Origin: a virus | Virus record (IMG/VR): IMGVR_UViG_3300030107_005916 | Span: 1-23,519 of that record | Length of the DNA stretch: 23,519 nucleotides | Strand: one strand, 5' to 3' | Shown: one piece after another, positions 1 to 7,548 of the stretch | How the letters are laid out: the number at the start of each line of letters is the position of its first letter | Numbering within the stretch: the first letter of the stretch is position 1 | The notes under the pieces: generated by a model | What the model saw: the letters and a program-made list of their open reading frames with translations, nothing else | Told to the model about the DNA's origin: nothing | The model's database searches: none | Made by a program: the position numbers and the translations under genes

Positions 1-43
1 TCTGCCCCCAAATTTTTTTTTATAAAATAGCTACTTTTTGACA

Positions 44-79
44 CAAAAAAAAGCCTACCCTATTTCTAGAGTAGGCTTT
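44..79 (-). terminator. Rho-independent terminator of the leftward gene
   Basis: The 9-bp perfect inverted repeat AAAGCCTAC (50-58) / GTAGGCTTT (71-79) has a 12-nt loop. Read on the minus strand it is followed by a run of T, the textbook layout of an intrinsic terminator. It lies 14 bases past the stop codon of the leftward gene at 93-650. On the + strand the stem is followed by TTTAATTTT-like sequence, so it may also stop rightward transcription weakly. Confidence 0.85.
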
Positions 80-92
80 AATTTTCTGCAGG

Positions 93-650
93 TTATTTTC
101 TTTTCACTTCACTTCTTTTAATTCCTGCTTTTTTGTCTGTTAGTAGATCGGATTCATTTACAATTGTATCTTCTTGTTGAGATACTTGTGCTATCTTCTC
201 TTCTACTGTTTTTGCTAGTGGTAAGAAACCCTGATTTTTTGCTCTCATAGCGTGTAAGATATTTTTCTCATCTTTCATTTCTGCTACAAGATCTTCTTTA
301 TCGTATTGGCTCAAACTTGGGTTTTTGCTTTCCCATTCTAGAGTTTCAACTTTTCTTCTTTGTGCTAGAATTTCTACTTCTGTAAATACTTGAGAAGTTT
401 TTACAAATGGTATAGTATTCCATTTCTCTAGATTTGGTTCATGTGCTAAGAATGTCCCATAATCGAACATATACAAGCTATCAGGCGTTTGACCTTTACT
501 ATATAGTAATATACCTTCTTTGTATACATCTTCTTTTACAGGGTGCTTAGCTGTTATTTTCTTTGTGTGAAATGGTGACAATTCACATTTCCAATAACTA
601 GACTTTCTAGTTGAATAATTGTTATTAAAGTTTTTATTAAAGTTATTCAT
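93..650 (-). CDS. Hypothetical leftward protein, 185 aa
   Basis: I do not recognise this protein. The open frame extends upstream to an ATG at 737, but I chose the ATG at 650 because AGGAGAT lies just before it and nothing similar precedes the longer start. The N-terminus is Asn-rich (residues 1-12). The middle has aromatic stretches (SLYMFDYGTF, residues 58-67), and residues 91-160 are charged and probably helical. The C-terminus is basic (KRSEVKRK). There is no signal peptide or membrane segment. It is the only leftward gene and stands apart from the late operon, divergent from terS across a long control region and closed by its own terminator. It is therefore more likely an early, regulatory or DNA-associated protein than a virion part, but that is inferred from position alone. 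Confidence 0.75.
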   Translation of the reverse strand: MNNFNKNFNNNYSTRKSSYWKCELSPFHTKKITAKHPVKEDVYKEGILLYSKGQTPDSLYMFDYGTFLAHEPNLEKWNTIPFVKTSQVFTEVEILAQRRKVETLEWESKNPSLSQYDKEDLVAEMKDEKNILHAMRAKNQGFLPLAKTVEEKIAQVSQQEDTIVNESDLLTDKKAGIKRSEVKRK

Positions 651-774
651 ATTTTTATCTCCTATATGAATTAATTTCTGTTGACCAATCAGCCAACCAT
701 ACCTGCTTAAAAGCATATTGTCGGAAGGATATGTCAAAAGGAAGATGCGAACCTTTGGCGACCTTTAGGTCGTG

Positions 775-822
775 TTTTGCAATTTTTTTGCAATCACTTG
801 TTATTGCGAAAAAATTGCAAAA
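775..822. repeat. 20-bp inverted repeat with 8-nt loop
   Basis: The left arm 775-794 and right arm 803-822 match at 19 of 20 positions, with loop CACTTGTT at 795-802. The single mismatch becomes a G-U wobble in a + strand RNA, so the hairpin would be unbroken in that transcript. Each arm contains TTGCAAT-like elements flanking a homopolymer run. No T-tract follows on either strand, so it is not an ordinary terminator. It lies 125 bases upstream of the leftward gene start. Confidence 0.85.
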
Positions 823-846
823 GATTTGCATACTCTTTTGATATAT

Positions 847-875
847 CCTGTAGCAATATGCTACACTTTTACAGG
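847..875. repeat. Two mutually exclusive nested inverted repeats
   Basis: GTAGCA (850-855) and TGCTAC (859-864) form a 6-bp hairpin with a 3-nt loop. CCTGTA (847-852) can instead pair with TACAGG (870-875). The two pairings share bases, so only one can form at a time. A TATAAT hexamer follows at 881-886 on the + strand without a good -35 box. A weak alternative is TTTACA (868-873), 17 bases, then TATTAC (891-896). Confidence 0.5.
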
Positions 876-938
876 TTGGCTATAATAATATATTACTTAT
901 TATTCATTTACTATTACCCTAATTACAATTACTAAAAA

Positions 939-1010
939 GATTCGCTCGGTTCGAATCAAATCGAAAGCCGTCGATTTGTCCGAAGGATCCATTTGGCAAG
1001 TCCCTTGCCA
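939..1010. repeat. Three consecutive short hairpins
   Basis: Three perfect inverted repeats follow one another. GATTCG/CGAATC (939-944/952-957) has a 7-nt loop. AAATCGA/TCGATTT (958-964/971-977) has a 6-nt loop and abuts the first. TGGCAAG/CTTGCCA (994-1000/1004-1010) has a 3-nt loop. The string GGTTCGAATC at 948-957 resembles the T-loop of a tRNA, but no tRNA cloverleaf can be drawn around it. Confidence 0.6.
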
Positions 1011-1270
1011 TTACCAATTCAATAGCTAGACCCATTGCATTCACATACAATAGCAAAGTAGTTAATATAATATAATTTAAACAAAGCAAACACTATAAAA
1101 AATAGCAAACCGATGTAACAAAAGTGGTGCAAGTAACAACCAAGAAGCGAATGGCGACTAACAAACAAACAAAGAAGCGACCACCCCCTATGTCTTAAGA
1201 AATCTTCTAGTAGGCTATACATACCTATGACAATTTTTTTTTGCAAAGTGGACTTGCTATGGCTGTAGCT

Positions 1271-1354
1271 ATTATATAGCTAATTGCTCTCCCTCTTATG
1301 GGGAGAGCAAAGCTAATTATGGTATTCTTCTCTCGCTATAGCATTATATAGCTA
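1271..1354. repeat. Direct repeat ATTATATAGCTA flanking a 10-bp hairpin
   Basis: ATTATATAGCTA occurs at 1271-1282 and again at 1343-1354, and each copy is soon followed by ATTGC. Between them lies a perfect 10-bp hairpin, TTGCTCTCCC (1284-1293) / GGGAGAGCAA (1301-1310), with a 7-nt loop. AGCTAATT is repeated on both sides of that hairpin. No T-run follows it, so it is not a simple terminator. Confidence 0.65.
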
Positions 1355-1469
1355 TATTGCAAAGCGTGTCAATACAAGGAAGGCTTGAAAAATGAACGGA
1401 TAGGGGGGAATTGTTTAGAATAGATAATTATATGTGAATATTTATTATGTTCCCCCTATCACGAGAGAA
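1328..1469. other. Possible folded RNA element with long-range pairing
   Basis: TTCTCTCG (1328-1335) is complementary to CGAGAGAA (1462-1469). Inside this pair lie the hairpin GCTATA/TATAGC (1335-1340/1347-1352) and the longer pairing GATAGGGGGGAA (1399-1410) with TTCCCCCTATC (1450-1460, one bulge). The three helices could make a three-way junction. It ends four bases before the palindrome at the terS promoter. Whether it is transcribed is unknown. Confidence 0.35.
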
Positions 1470-1472
1470 AGA

Positions 1473-1502
1473 GTTGACTATGTGAGTCAACAATATTATT
1501 AT
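1473..1502 (+). promoter_or_regulatory. Sigma70-like promoter of the terminase/head operon with palindromic operator
   Basis: TTGACT (1474-1479), a spacer of exactly 17 bases, and TATTAT (1497-1502) fit a sigma70-type promoter. The -35 box lies within the perfect 7-bp palindrome GTTGACT-ATGTG-AGTCAAC (1473-1491), a plausible repressor or activator site, or a hairpin. Transcription would start near 1509, giving a very short leader just ahead of the AGGAGG ribosome site of terS. No similarly convincing promoter was found elsewhere on the + strand. Confidence 0.6.
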
Positions 1503-1525
1503 ATTGTAAGTAGGAGGACAGGTCA

Positions 1526-1966
1526 ATGGCGTTTAGTGACAAAGAAAAAGTAGAATTAAAGAAGAAATTTTTAAAGGCATTTGGTAAATCTAGAACAATA
1601 TCGAGTGCTGTTAGTGGGTTACCTGTAGGTAGGAACTCAATATATGAATGGTTCAAGGAAGATTCAGACTTTAAGCAGGAATTTGACGATGCAAAGCTAG
1701 CAGTTGGGGAAAGTTTAGAGAGTACAGCTTTTACTTTGATAGACAAGATGTTACAAAGTGGAGATTATTCTAGACCCTTACTGTTAATAACCATGTTAAA
1801 TGCCCACTTACCTGAAAGATATAAAGCAGGTGACAACACAGGTGATGATTCTAGACAACTTATTTCTGAATTTAGGAAGATGGCTAAGAGTAATAAGGAA
1901 AAAAAGCCTAAAACTAAAGTTGAAAAAGAAGCCGAGGACATAATTAATGACTCAACCACAAAATGA
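1526..1966 (+). CDS. terS: Terminase small subunit (putative)
   Basis: Probable small terminase, the DNA-recognition subunit that recruits the large subunit to the packaging site. Residues 22-46 look like a helix-turn-helix (SRTISSAVSG, then VGRNSIYEWFKED), as in phage small terminases that recognise DNA. The middle is helical, and the tail from about residue 115 is Lys/Glu-rich. At 146 aa it fits the family size. The start is supported by TAGGAGG 8-13 bases upstream. Its end overlaps the large terminase start by 20 bases, the usual terS-terL coupling. The call rests on position and the HTH region; sequence conservation of small terminases is low. Confidence 0.75.
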   Translation: MAFSDKEKVELKKKFLKAFGKSRTISSAVSGLPVGRNSIYEWFKEDSDFKQEFDDAKLAVGESLESTAFTLIDKMLQSGDYSRPLLLITMLNAHLPERYKAGDNTGDDSRQLISEFRKMAKSNKEKKPKTKVEKEAEDIINDSTTK

Positions 1967-3287
1967 ATTAACTGATTTCCTTTACGAGAAAGTAGGGTTT
2001 GAACCTACTGACGAGCAAAGGGTAATATTAGATTCAGATAAAAGGTTTACACTTGTAGCAGGTGGGGAACAAGCAGGAAAAAGCATGATCGCTAGTAAAT
2101 TTCTGCTTAGAAAGATATTTGAAACAGAAGAACCGGGGTTATATTGGCTAGTTGCTGCTGATTACGGCAGAACTAGGGCAGAATTTGAGTATTTAATAGA
2201 AGATTTTGCTAAATTAAACCTATTAAAGAAGGCATCTAAGAGAGTAGATCCGGGCAGAATAGAACTTGCTGATGGAACAGTTATTGAAACTAAGTCAGCT
2301 AAAGATCCTCGTACTCTAGCTATGAGAGCACCCAATGGAATTGTAGGTTGTGAGGCTAGTCAGTTAGATTTAGAAAGTTATTACAGAGTAAGAGGTAGAT
2401 GTGCACCTAGAAGTGCATGGTTATTTTTAGCAGGAACATTTGAAGGTAGCCTTGGTTGGTATCCTTCGTTGTTTCAGGCATGGAAATACGGAGATAAAGA
2501 CGAGAAATCTTTTTCCCTGCCCTCTTATACGAATAAACATTTATATCCGGGAGGCAAAAATGACCCTGAAATACAAAAGCTTAAAAATGAAGCTAGTGAT
2601 GATTTCTTTATGGAAAGGATTGAAGGTATTCCTTCTCCACCTACGGGAATCGTATTCCAAGAATTCAGAAGTGATAGACATATATCAGAAAAAGCTAGTT
2701 ATGTACCGAATGAACCCGTCCATTTGTGGATCGACCCGGGTTATGCAGGCGGCTATGCTATCGAGGCGATACAGATCAGCGATGATCAAGTTAGACTTAT
2801 CGACGAAGTCTACGAAAAGTCCCTCATTACAGAAGAAATGATTAACATTTGTCAGAATAGAGAGTGGTGGAGTGATGTACAATTTGGGGTAATTGATGTG
2901 GCAGGGTATCAGCATCAGGCTATGGCTGCTCCTGCAGAAGTTTGGTTAAATGAAACAGGCTTGTACCTTGATTCTCAGAAAGTTAAGATCAATGATGGTA
3001 CAGAAAAATTAAAATCTATGTTAAAATTAGCTCCAAACGGAGAACCTAGATTAATAATTAACCCACAATGTAAAGGGATCTTGTCAGAGTTTGGTGCAGC
3101 TCCAAATCCATTTAATGGACAGACACTTGTGTACAAGTGGAAAACAGATAGAGATGGAAATATAGTTGGCAATCAGCCTGAAGATAAGTATAATCATGGA
3201 ATAAAAGCCGTAATCTATGGTTTGATAAACCATTTTGGTTATGCACATATAGAAAATAGAACATCAATCCGTGTAAGGAGATGGTAA
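1947..3287 (+). CDS. terL: Terminase large subunit
   Basis: The ATPase-nuclease motor that pumps DNA into the prohead and cuts it. The N-terminal ATPase has Walker A GGEQAGKS (39-46), a Walker B-like strand with likely catalytic Glu (GIVGCEAS, 131-138) and a coupling-like segment LAGTFEG (161-167). The C-terminal RNase H-like nuclease shows the expected acids: D263 in LWIDPG, D317 in GVIDVAG, and D413 with H416 in DKYNHG. The length of 446 aa is normal. The start overlaps terS, with GAGGA upstream. The stretch encoding the beginning of the nuclease domain (about 2701-2820) is richer in G+C than its surroundings. Confidence 0.93.
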   Translation: MTQPQNELTDFLYEKVGFEPTDEQRVILDSDKRFTLVAGGEQAGKSMIASKFLLRKIFETEEPGLYWLVAADYGRTRAEFEYLIEDFAKLNLLKKASKRVDPGRIELADGTVIETKSAKDPRTLAMRAPNGIVGCEASQLDLESYYRVRGRCAPRSAWLFLAGTFEGSLGWYPSLFQAWKYGDKDEKSFSLPSYTNKHLYPGGKNDPEIQKLKNEASDDFFMERIEGIPSPPTGIVFQEFRSDRHISEKASYVPNEPVHLWIDPGYAGGYAIEAIQISDDQVRLIDEVYEKSLITEEMINICQNREWWSDVQFGVIDVAGYQHQAMAAPAEVWLNETGLYLDSQKVKINDGTEKLKSMLKLAPNGEPRLIINPQCKGILSEFGAAPNPFNGQTLVYKWKTDRDGNIVGNQPEDKYNHGIKAVIYGLINHFGYAHIENRTSIRVRRW

Positions 3288-5099
3288 ATGGCAAAAGCTA
3301 GTTATAAACCTGAAAGAATAATAGATAAAGTAGAGAGTCACTATGATGCTACTGAACCATTAAGAAACAGAATGGACAGAGATTTTTCTCTTTACAGATT
3401 AGATCCTTATGATGCAGGTGACGGTTACCAATCCTACACATCTAACGAACCTTCCACCTATGCAGATAAAATAATTTCCTTTGTTACAGGAAGTGAAATG
3501 GTAGCAAGGATTCCTAATGTTTCTGAAAAAGAAGAAGATAGGGAAAAGAACAATAAAAAAGAAAAATTCTTTCTAGGTATCTTAAAAAGTGCTGACGAAA
3601 GAATTAAACGACATTCTATGCCTTCGATTAAAAACCAACTAGCTTGGTATATTACATTAAGAGGTTGGTATGCAGGTAGGGCTTTACTTGTAAAAGATAA
3701 AGATGAAAATACTTATGTAGATATTACACCTTGGGATCCGATGCACACATATTGGGGACTTGGCAGCGAAGGGCTAGAGTGGGCTTGTTATAAAGTTAAA
3801 AAATCTAAAGACTTAGTTGAAAGCCAATACAATATCAGACTTCCAAGAAACGAAGATTATGATGACGAAGATTGGATAGATGTATATGATTATTACGATA
3901 AAGAAATGAACACAGTAGTTCTTTCTAACGGAAGAGTAGCTAAGAAACCTACTCCTCACGGAGCAGACGAGGTGCCTGTATTTTTGGGGCCTGTGGGGTC
4001 AGCTCCCATGATACAGGCTCTCAATGATATGACTCCTATTGATGACACGATTGCTGATTACGGAGAATCTATTTATAAACATAATAGAGAAAATTACGAA
4101 AAGAATAATCAGATAATGTCTATTATGCTAGAGTTAACTTCCCGTGCTAGAAGGCAAGGATTAAAAATTATATCAAGAGATGGTACAAAATCTCTTGATG
4201 AAGATCCATACAAAGAAGGTACAGAAATATCTTTGGCACAAGGAGAAGATATACAACCATTAGGATTAATGGAAGTAGCTAGAGAAACAGGATCCTTTAT
4301 GGGATTAATCTCAGGAGAGATGCAAAGAGGTGGAGTACCACATACTCTTTATGGAGATATACAATTTCAATTATCAGGATTTGCAATTAATACTTTAAGG
4401 CAAGGTATTGATTCCATTATATCTCCTAGAATAGAAGCACTTGAAAATGCTTATAAAAAAATATGTATGATAATATTTGATCAGTATATGTCTGAATCCT
4501 TTGACAGCATGGAGTTGTCAGGTCAGGATATGAACAGACAATACTTTAAAGAAAAAATAAGTCCTAAAGACATAAAAGGCACAGGTGATATTGAAATAAC
4601 ATTTGTAGGACAACTACCTCAAGATGATTTGACCAAGATGAATATGGCTCAAATAGCTAGAGATGGTGAAAGTCCATTGTTGCCTGATATATTTATTAGA
4701 GATAAAATTCTTGGATTACAAGATACAGATATGATAGATGATGCTATTAAAGAACAAACAGCAGAAAGGATATTACCTGAAGCTGCACTTTGGACTTTAC
4801 TACAATCAGCAGAAGATAGAGGCAGACCCGACCTTGCTCAGTTCTATTATGGTGAACTTATTACTATGATGAACGAAAAGCAAACAAAACGATTACAATC
4901 AGAACAACAGTTGCAACAAGCAGCTCAACCTCCACAGCCACAACAGCCTAGAGGTATGGATCCTAGAGTAATGCCTAATGCAATGGCAGGTGCACCTCCT
5001 CCACAACCTACACCTCCTCAAGGAATGGTAGCACCCGGAACTCCAAGACCCGGAGCAATGAGTGATGAAGAACGAATTAGAAGACAAGCACTAAGATAA
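3288..5099 (+). CDS. Portal protein
   Basis: Portal (head-tail connector), the dodecameric channel at the capsid vertex through which DNA enters and leaves. It directly follows terL (ATG right after the stop codon, AAGGAG upstream). The 603 aa length and the core are typical: an N-terminal segment with YRLDPYDAGDG-like sequence, a beta region around WDPMHTYWG (about 145-160), and a long helical middle and crown region. The last 65 residues (from about 538) are Gln/Pro/Gly-rich and probably disordered, like the compositional style of the next four proteins. The call rests on position, length and overall sequence character rather than a single signature motif. Confidence 0.87.
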   Translation: MAKASYKPERIIDKVESHYDATEPLRNRMDRDFSLYRLDPYDAGDGYQSYTSNEPSTYADKIISFVTGSEMVARIPNVSEKEEDREKNNKKEKFFLGILKSADERIKRHSMPSIKNQLAWYITLRGWYAGRALLVKDKDENTYVDITPWDPMHTYWGLGSEGLEWACYKVKKSKDLVESQYNIRLPRNEDYDDEDWIDVYDYYDKEMNTVVLSNGRVAKKPTPHGADEVPVFLGPVGSAPMIQALNDMTPIDDTIADYGESIYKHNRENYEKNNQIMSIMLELTSRARRQGLKIISRDGTKSLDEDPYKEGTEISLAQGEDIQPLGLMEVARETGSFMGLISGEMQRGGVPHTLYGDIQFQLSGFAINTLRQGIDSIISPRIEALENAYKKICMIIFDQYMSESFDSMELSGQDMNRQYFKEKISPKDIKGTGDIEITFVGQLPQDDLTKMNMAQIARDGESPLLPDIFIRDKILGLQDTDMIDDAIKEQTAERILPEAALWTLLQSAEDRGRPDLAQFYYGELITMMNEKQTKRLQSEQQLQQAAQPPQPQQPRGMDPRVMPNAMAGAPPPQPTPPQGMVAPGTPRPGAMSDEERIRRQALR

Positions 5100-5109
5100 A
5101 GGAAAAATA

Positions 5110-7536
5110 ATGTCAGATCCAACAAAATATTATGAAGCTCAATCATCAGGGGCAAAATATATAGTAGGAAATCGTGGAGAAAAACGATTTGGAGAATCTA
5201 TATATAACTTACCTGTAATTATTGAATTTCCAAAAGAAGCTACAGCAGAAGACAGATTTGATTGGTACAAAAGATATAACTTTTTTAGTACACAACCTTG
5301 GTCACGAGGAGATGCTCATGATGTAATGCAAAATGCAATAGATGAAGAATATAGAAAATCAGGAAAATGGGTTCGTAGAAATGTACTTGGAAAGTTTAAA
5401 TGGATAGCAAATAATGATGATTTTGATAATGCTATAAATTTTGCTCCAATTATTAAAATAACTGATTTTCAAGGAAACAACGAAGAGATAAGTTTTTCTT
5501 TTGAAAAAATTCCTGCCAATACTGTTTTAGGATTGAAATTGTCAACGGGTTCTTATGGAACAATGGGACAAGAAAATTATTTAACTCCATATGAAGAAGC
5601 AGATAAAACTACAGTTGCATCTAATAAACTAGCTGATTACAGTTCTATAACTGAACAAGCTCCTGATACTATTCAGGATCCAACCAAACCTGCTTATATT
5701 CCACCAACACCAACAGGTGGAATGGGACAAACACCTGCTCCTTCTATTGCAGAAACTGAAGGAGTTACAGAAAGAAGAGCTTTTGGTGGAAGTTATGTAG
5801 ATCCTGACACAGGAAAATTAGTTACAATAGATACTCCTACAAGTCAGTATGATCAATTAAGAAGAACAGAATTGGGAGTGCCTGAATTTGAATCAATGCA
5901 AGCTTTTAAAGAACAAAGTAAAGATCTTGTAAAATCATTTTTGCAAGCTCCTACAGATCAGGGTGGATATAATTTTAAAGGCCTAGATGATGGCAAAGTA
6001 GAATTTGATTTTGAAATGGACGAAAACGGCATAATTACTAAATTAGATGTTTTTGAAGTTGTAAATGGAAAAAGAAATCCTAAACCTGCTTTAACATTAA
6101 CTGATCCAACTGAAACAAATAATAAATTTAATGAATATAAACGATATAGGTTAACACAAGATCCTACAGACCCAACATTACAACCTCCTAATGTTACAGG
6201 TAAAACTGCTACAGGATTTGGAGCTATTGGAACAACGGGTGCAGGAATAGGATCATTTCCTTTAGGTCAAAGTTTAATGGCACCCGGAGTTCCTATGCCC
6301 GGAAGTTTGCAACAACAAGCATTGTCAAGAGTTCCTTTATCTGATTATAGAAGAGCATTACCTGCAGCAATGCCGGGTGGTGGTATTCCTTTAATGAGAG
6401 GATTGTACAAAACTCCATTACAATTAGCACAAGAAGCATATTTATTATCTAGCAGAATGGGAACATTCCAACCACAAGGAACAATTCCGGGTGGTACAGG
6501 AGCATTTGGATTCCAACAATATTTAGGCGGACAACCTAATTACATTGCAGATTTACAAGCAGGTCTTGGAGCTATTCAACAAGTAAAACAAAAAATAATT
6601 AGTGGAATTTCACCTGCTCAGTTAACTCCTGCAGAACAACAAATATATACTAACTATATTGGAGGAACAGAAAGCAATCCTTATCAAGGAAGCGAAAACG
6701 AACTTGCTTTAAGACAGCAATTAACACAACTTTTACCTGCACCTTTAAGAACTGCAGCTCAATCTAATTTGCAAAATATATACAATCAAGCATTAGCAAC
6801 TAGACCTAGCACAGTAGCAGGTATGCCGCAATCATTAATGTATGGTGGGGCTTTAGGAACAGGATCTCCTTTCCAAAGTATGCAACCAATGAGTGTAAAT
6901 GTACCAACAGGAACTTCTCCTGTAGGTACTATGGGACAAGCAAGTCAAGCACCTACTCAAACAATTAATGTTACAGGTAGTACTAATATGAATAATGTTA
7001 TGACTAATAACAATCAAGCACAAACACAAACACAAACAGCAGATGGTAAAAGTATTATATTTAACAGAAATCCTGACACAGGATATATGCAAGCAACTTT
7101 AAATGAAGGAAGAGCAGGTGCAACAGGAGCAGGAGCAGCAACTGCTGCAGAAATAGATGCTCTTGGGCTTGGTTTGCCTACAACTCCAACAGGAGGAGCT
7201 TTTGGAAATATTATGGTTAAGAGATTAAATGATAAAGTAATAGATGCTTGGACTATAGGTGCAGATGGTAAAAGAACTCCATTAATGCAAAATCTTACCA
7301 ACTCTAAAGAAGCTAATGATCAAATAAAAGCACAGCAAATAAAAATAGCTAATGAAAAAGCAGAAGCAGAAGCTAAAAAAATAATGACAGGATCTCAAAA
7401 AGCACAGTTAGGAATGGAAGCACCTCCTACCGTACCCGGAATGAATGCACCAATTCAACCTTATACTTCTGTTCCTTTTCCTAGAGATATTACAGACCCT
7501 AATTTTAATGTAAATGAAAACATATTTAATTTTTAA
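5110..7536 (+). CDS. Large Gly/Pro/Gln-rich virion-associated protein (unknown)
   Basis: Not recognised (808 aa). Residues 1-150 look folded, with Trp/Tyr-rich stretches (DRFDWYKRYNFFSTQPW near 58-75). Then follow low-complexity linkers rich in Pro, Gly and Thr (about 190-215), a Pro/Gly/Met-rich section (380-430), and a helical Gln-rich middle. A QTQTQT run lies near 637-642, and a charged, probably coiled-coil helix spans about 730-770. There is no signal peptide. AAGGA lies upstream, 10 bases after the portal stop. The portal-scaffold interval suggests a minor head or internal (ejected) protein, but that is inference from position. Confidence 0.75.
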   Translation: MSDPTKYYEAQSSGAKYIVGNRGEKRFGESIYNLPVIIEFPKEATAEDRFDWYKRYNFFSTQPWSRGDAHDVMQNAIDEEYRKSGKWVRRNVLGKFKWIANNDDFDNAINFAPIIKITDFQGNNEEISFSFEKIPANTVLGLKLSTGSYGTMGQENYLTPYEEADKTTVASNKLADYSSITEQAPDTIQDPTKPAYIPPTPTGGMGQTPAPSIAETEGVTERRAFGGSYVDPDTGKLVTIDTPTSQYDQLRRTELGVPEFESMQAFKEQSKDLVKSFLQAPTDQGGYNFKGLDDGKVEFDFEMDENGIITKLDVFEVVNGKRNPKPALTLTDPTETNNKFNEYKRYRLTQDPTDPTLQPPNVTGKTATGFGAIGTTGAGIGSFPLGQSLMAPGVPMPGSLQQQALSRVPLSDYRRALPAAMPGGGIPLMRGLYKTPLQLAQEAYLLSSRMGTFQPQGTIPGGTGAFGFQQYLGGQPNYIADLQAGLGAIQQVKQKIISGISPAQLTPAEQQIYTNYIGGTESNPYQGSENELALRQQLTQLLPAPLRTAAQSNLQNIYNQALATRPSTVAGMPQSLMYGGALGTGSPFQSMQPMSVNVPTGTSPVGTMGQASQAPTQTINVTGSTNMNNVMTNNNQAQTQTQTADGKSIIFNRNPDTGYMQATLNEGRAGATGAGAATAAEIDALGLGLPTTPTGGAFGNIMVKRLNDKVIDAWTIGADGKRTPLMQNLTNSKEANDQIKAQQIKIANEKAEAEAKKIMTGSQKAQLGMEAPPTVPGMNAPIQPYTSVPFPRDITDPNFNVNENIFNF

Positions 7537-7548
7537 AGAGAGCATAAT

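Larger units (their letters stand above)
651..1525. other. Long hairpin-rich non-coding control region between divergent transcription units
   Basis: These roughly 875 bases contain no convincing gene on either strand. They hold an unusual density of inverted repeats: 759-772 (CGACCT/AGGTCG), 775-822 (20-bp arms), 850-864 (GTAGCA/TGCTAC), 939-957 (GATTCG/CGAATC), 958-977 (AAATCGA/TCGATTT), 994-1010 (TGGCAAG/CTTGCCA), 1284-1310 (10-bp arms), 1399-1460 (GATAGGGGGGAA/TTCCCCCTATC) and 1473-1491 (GTTGACT/AGTCAAC). The palindrome TTGCAA occurs at 777, 788, 815, 1241 and 1357. The region separates the leftward gene from the terminase operon. It could hold an origin, a packaging site, divergent promoters or structured RNAs; the sequence alone does not decide which. 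Confidence 0.7.

Noticed and set aside
1-43. AT-rich first bases of the window
   Set aside because: Too short to assign; no gene, repeat or regulatory signal could be supported.
732-737. Minus-strand TTGACA upstream of the leftward gene as a -35 box
   Set aside because: No reasonable -10 box lies 16-18 bases downstream, so I do not call a promoter there.
948-957. tRNA T-loop-like string GGTTCGAATC
   Set aside because: No acceptor, D or anticodon stem can be paired around it; it could be the remnant of an attachment site, but nothing else supports that.
1019-1246. Leftward open frame of 75 codons in the control region
   Set aside because: It starts with TTG without a ribosome site and has Phe/Leu/Cys/Tyr-rich composition expected from AT-rich noise; it also crosses palindromic DNA. 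A tiny membrane protein cannot be excluded.
7015-7040. ACACAA-type repeat
   Set aside because: It encodes the QTQTQT stretch of a Gln/Thr-rich linker; low-complexity coding sequence explains it.
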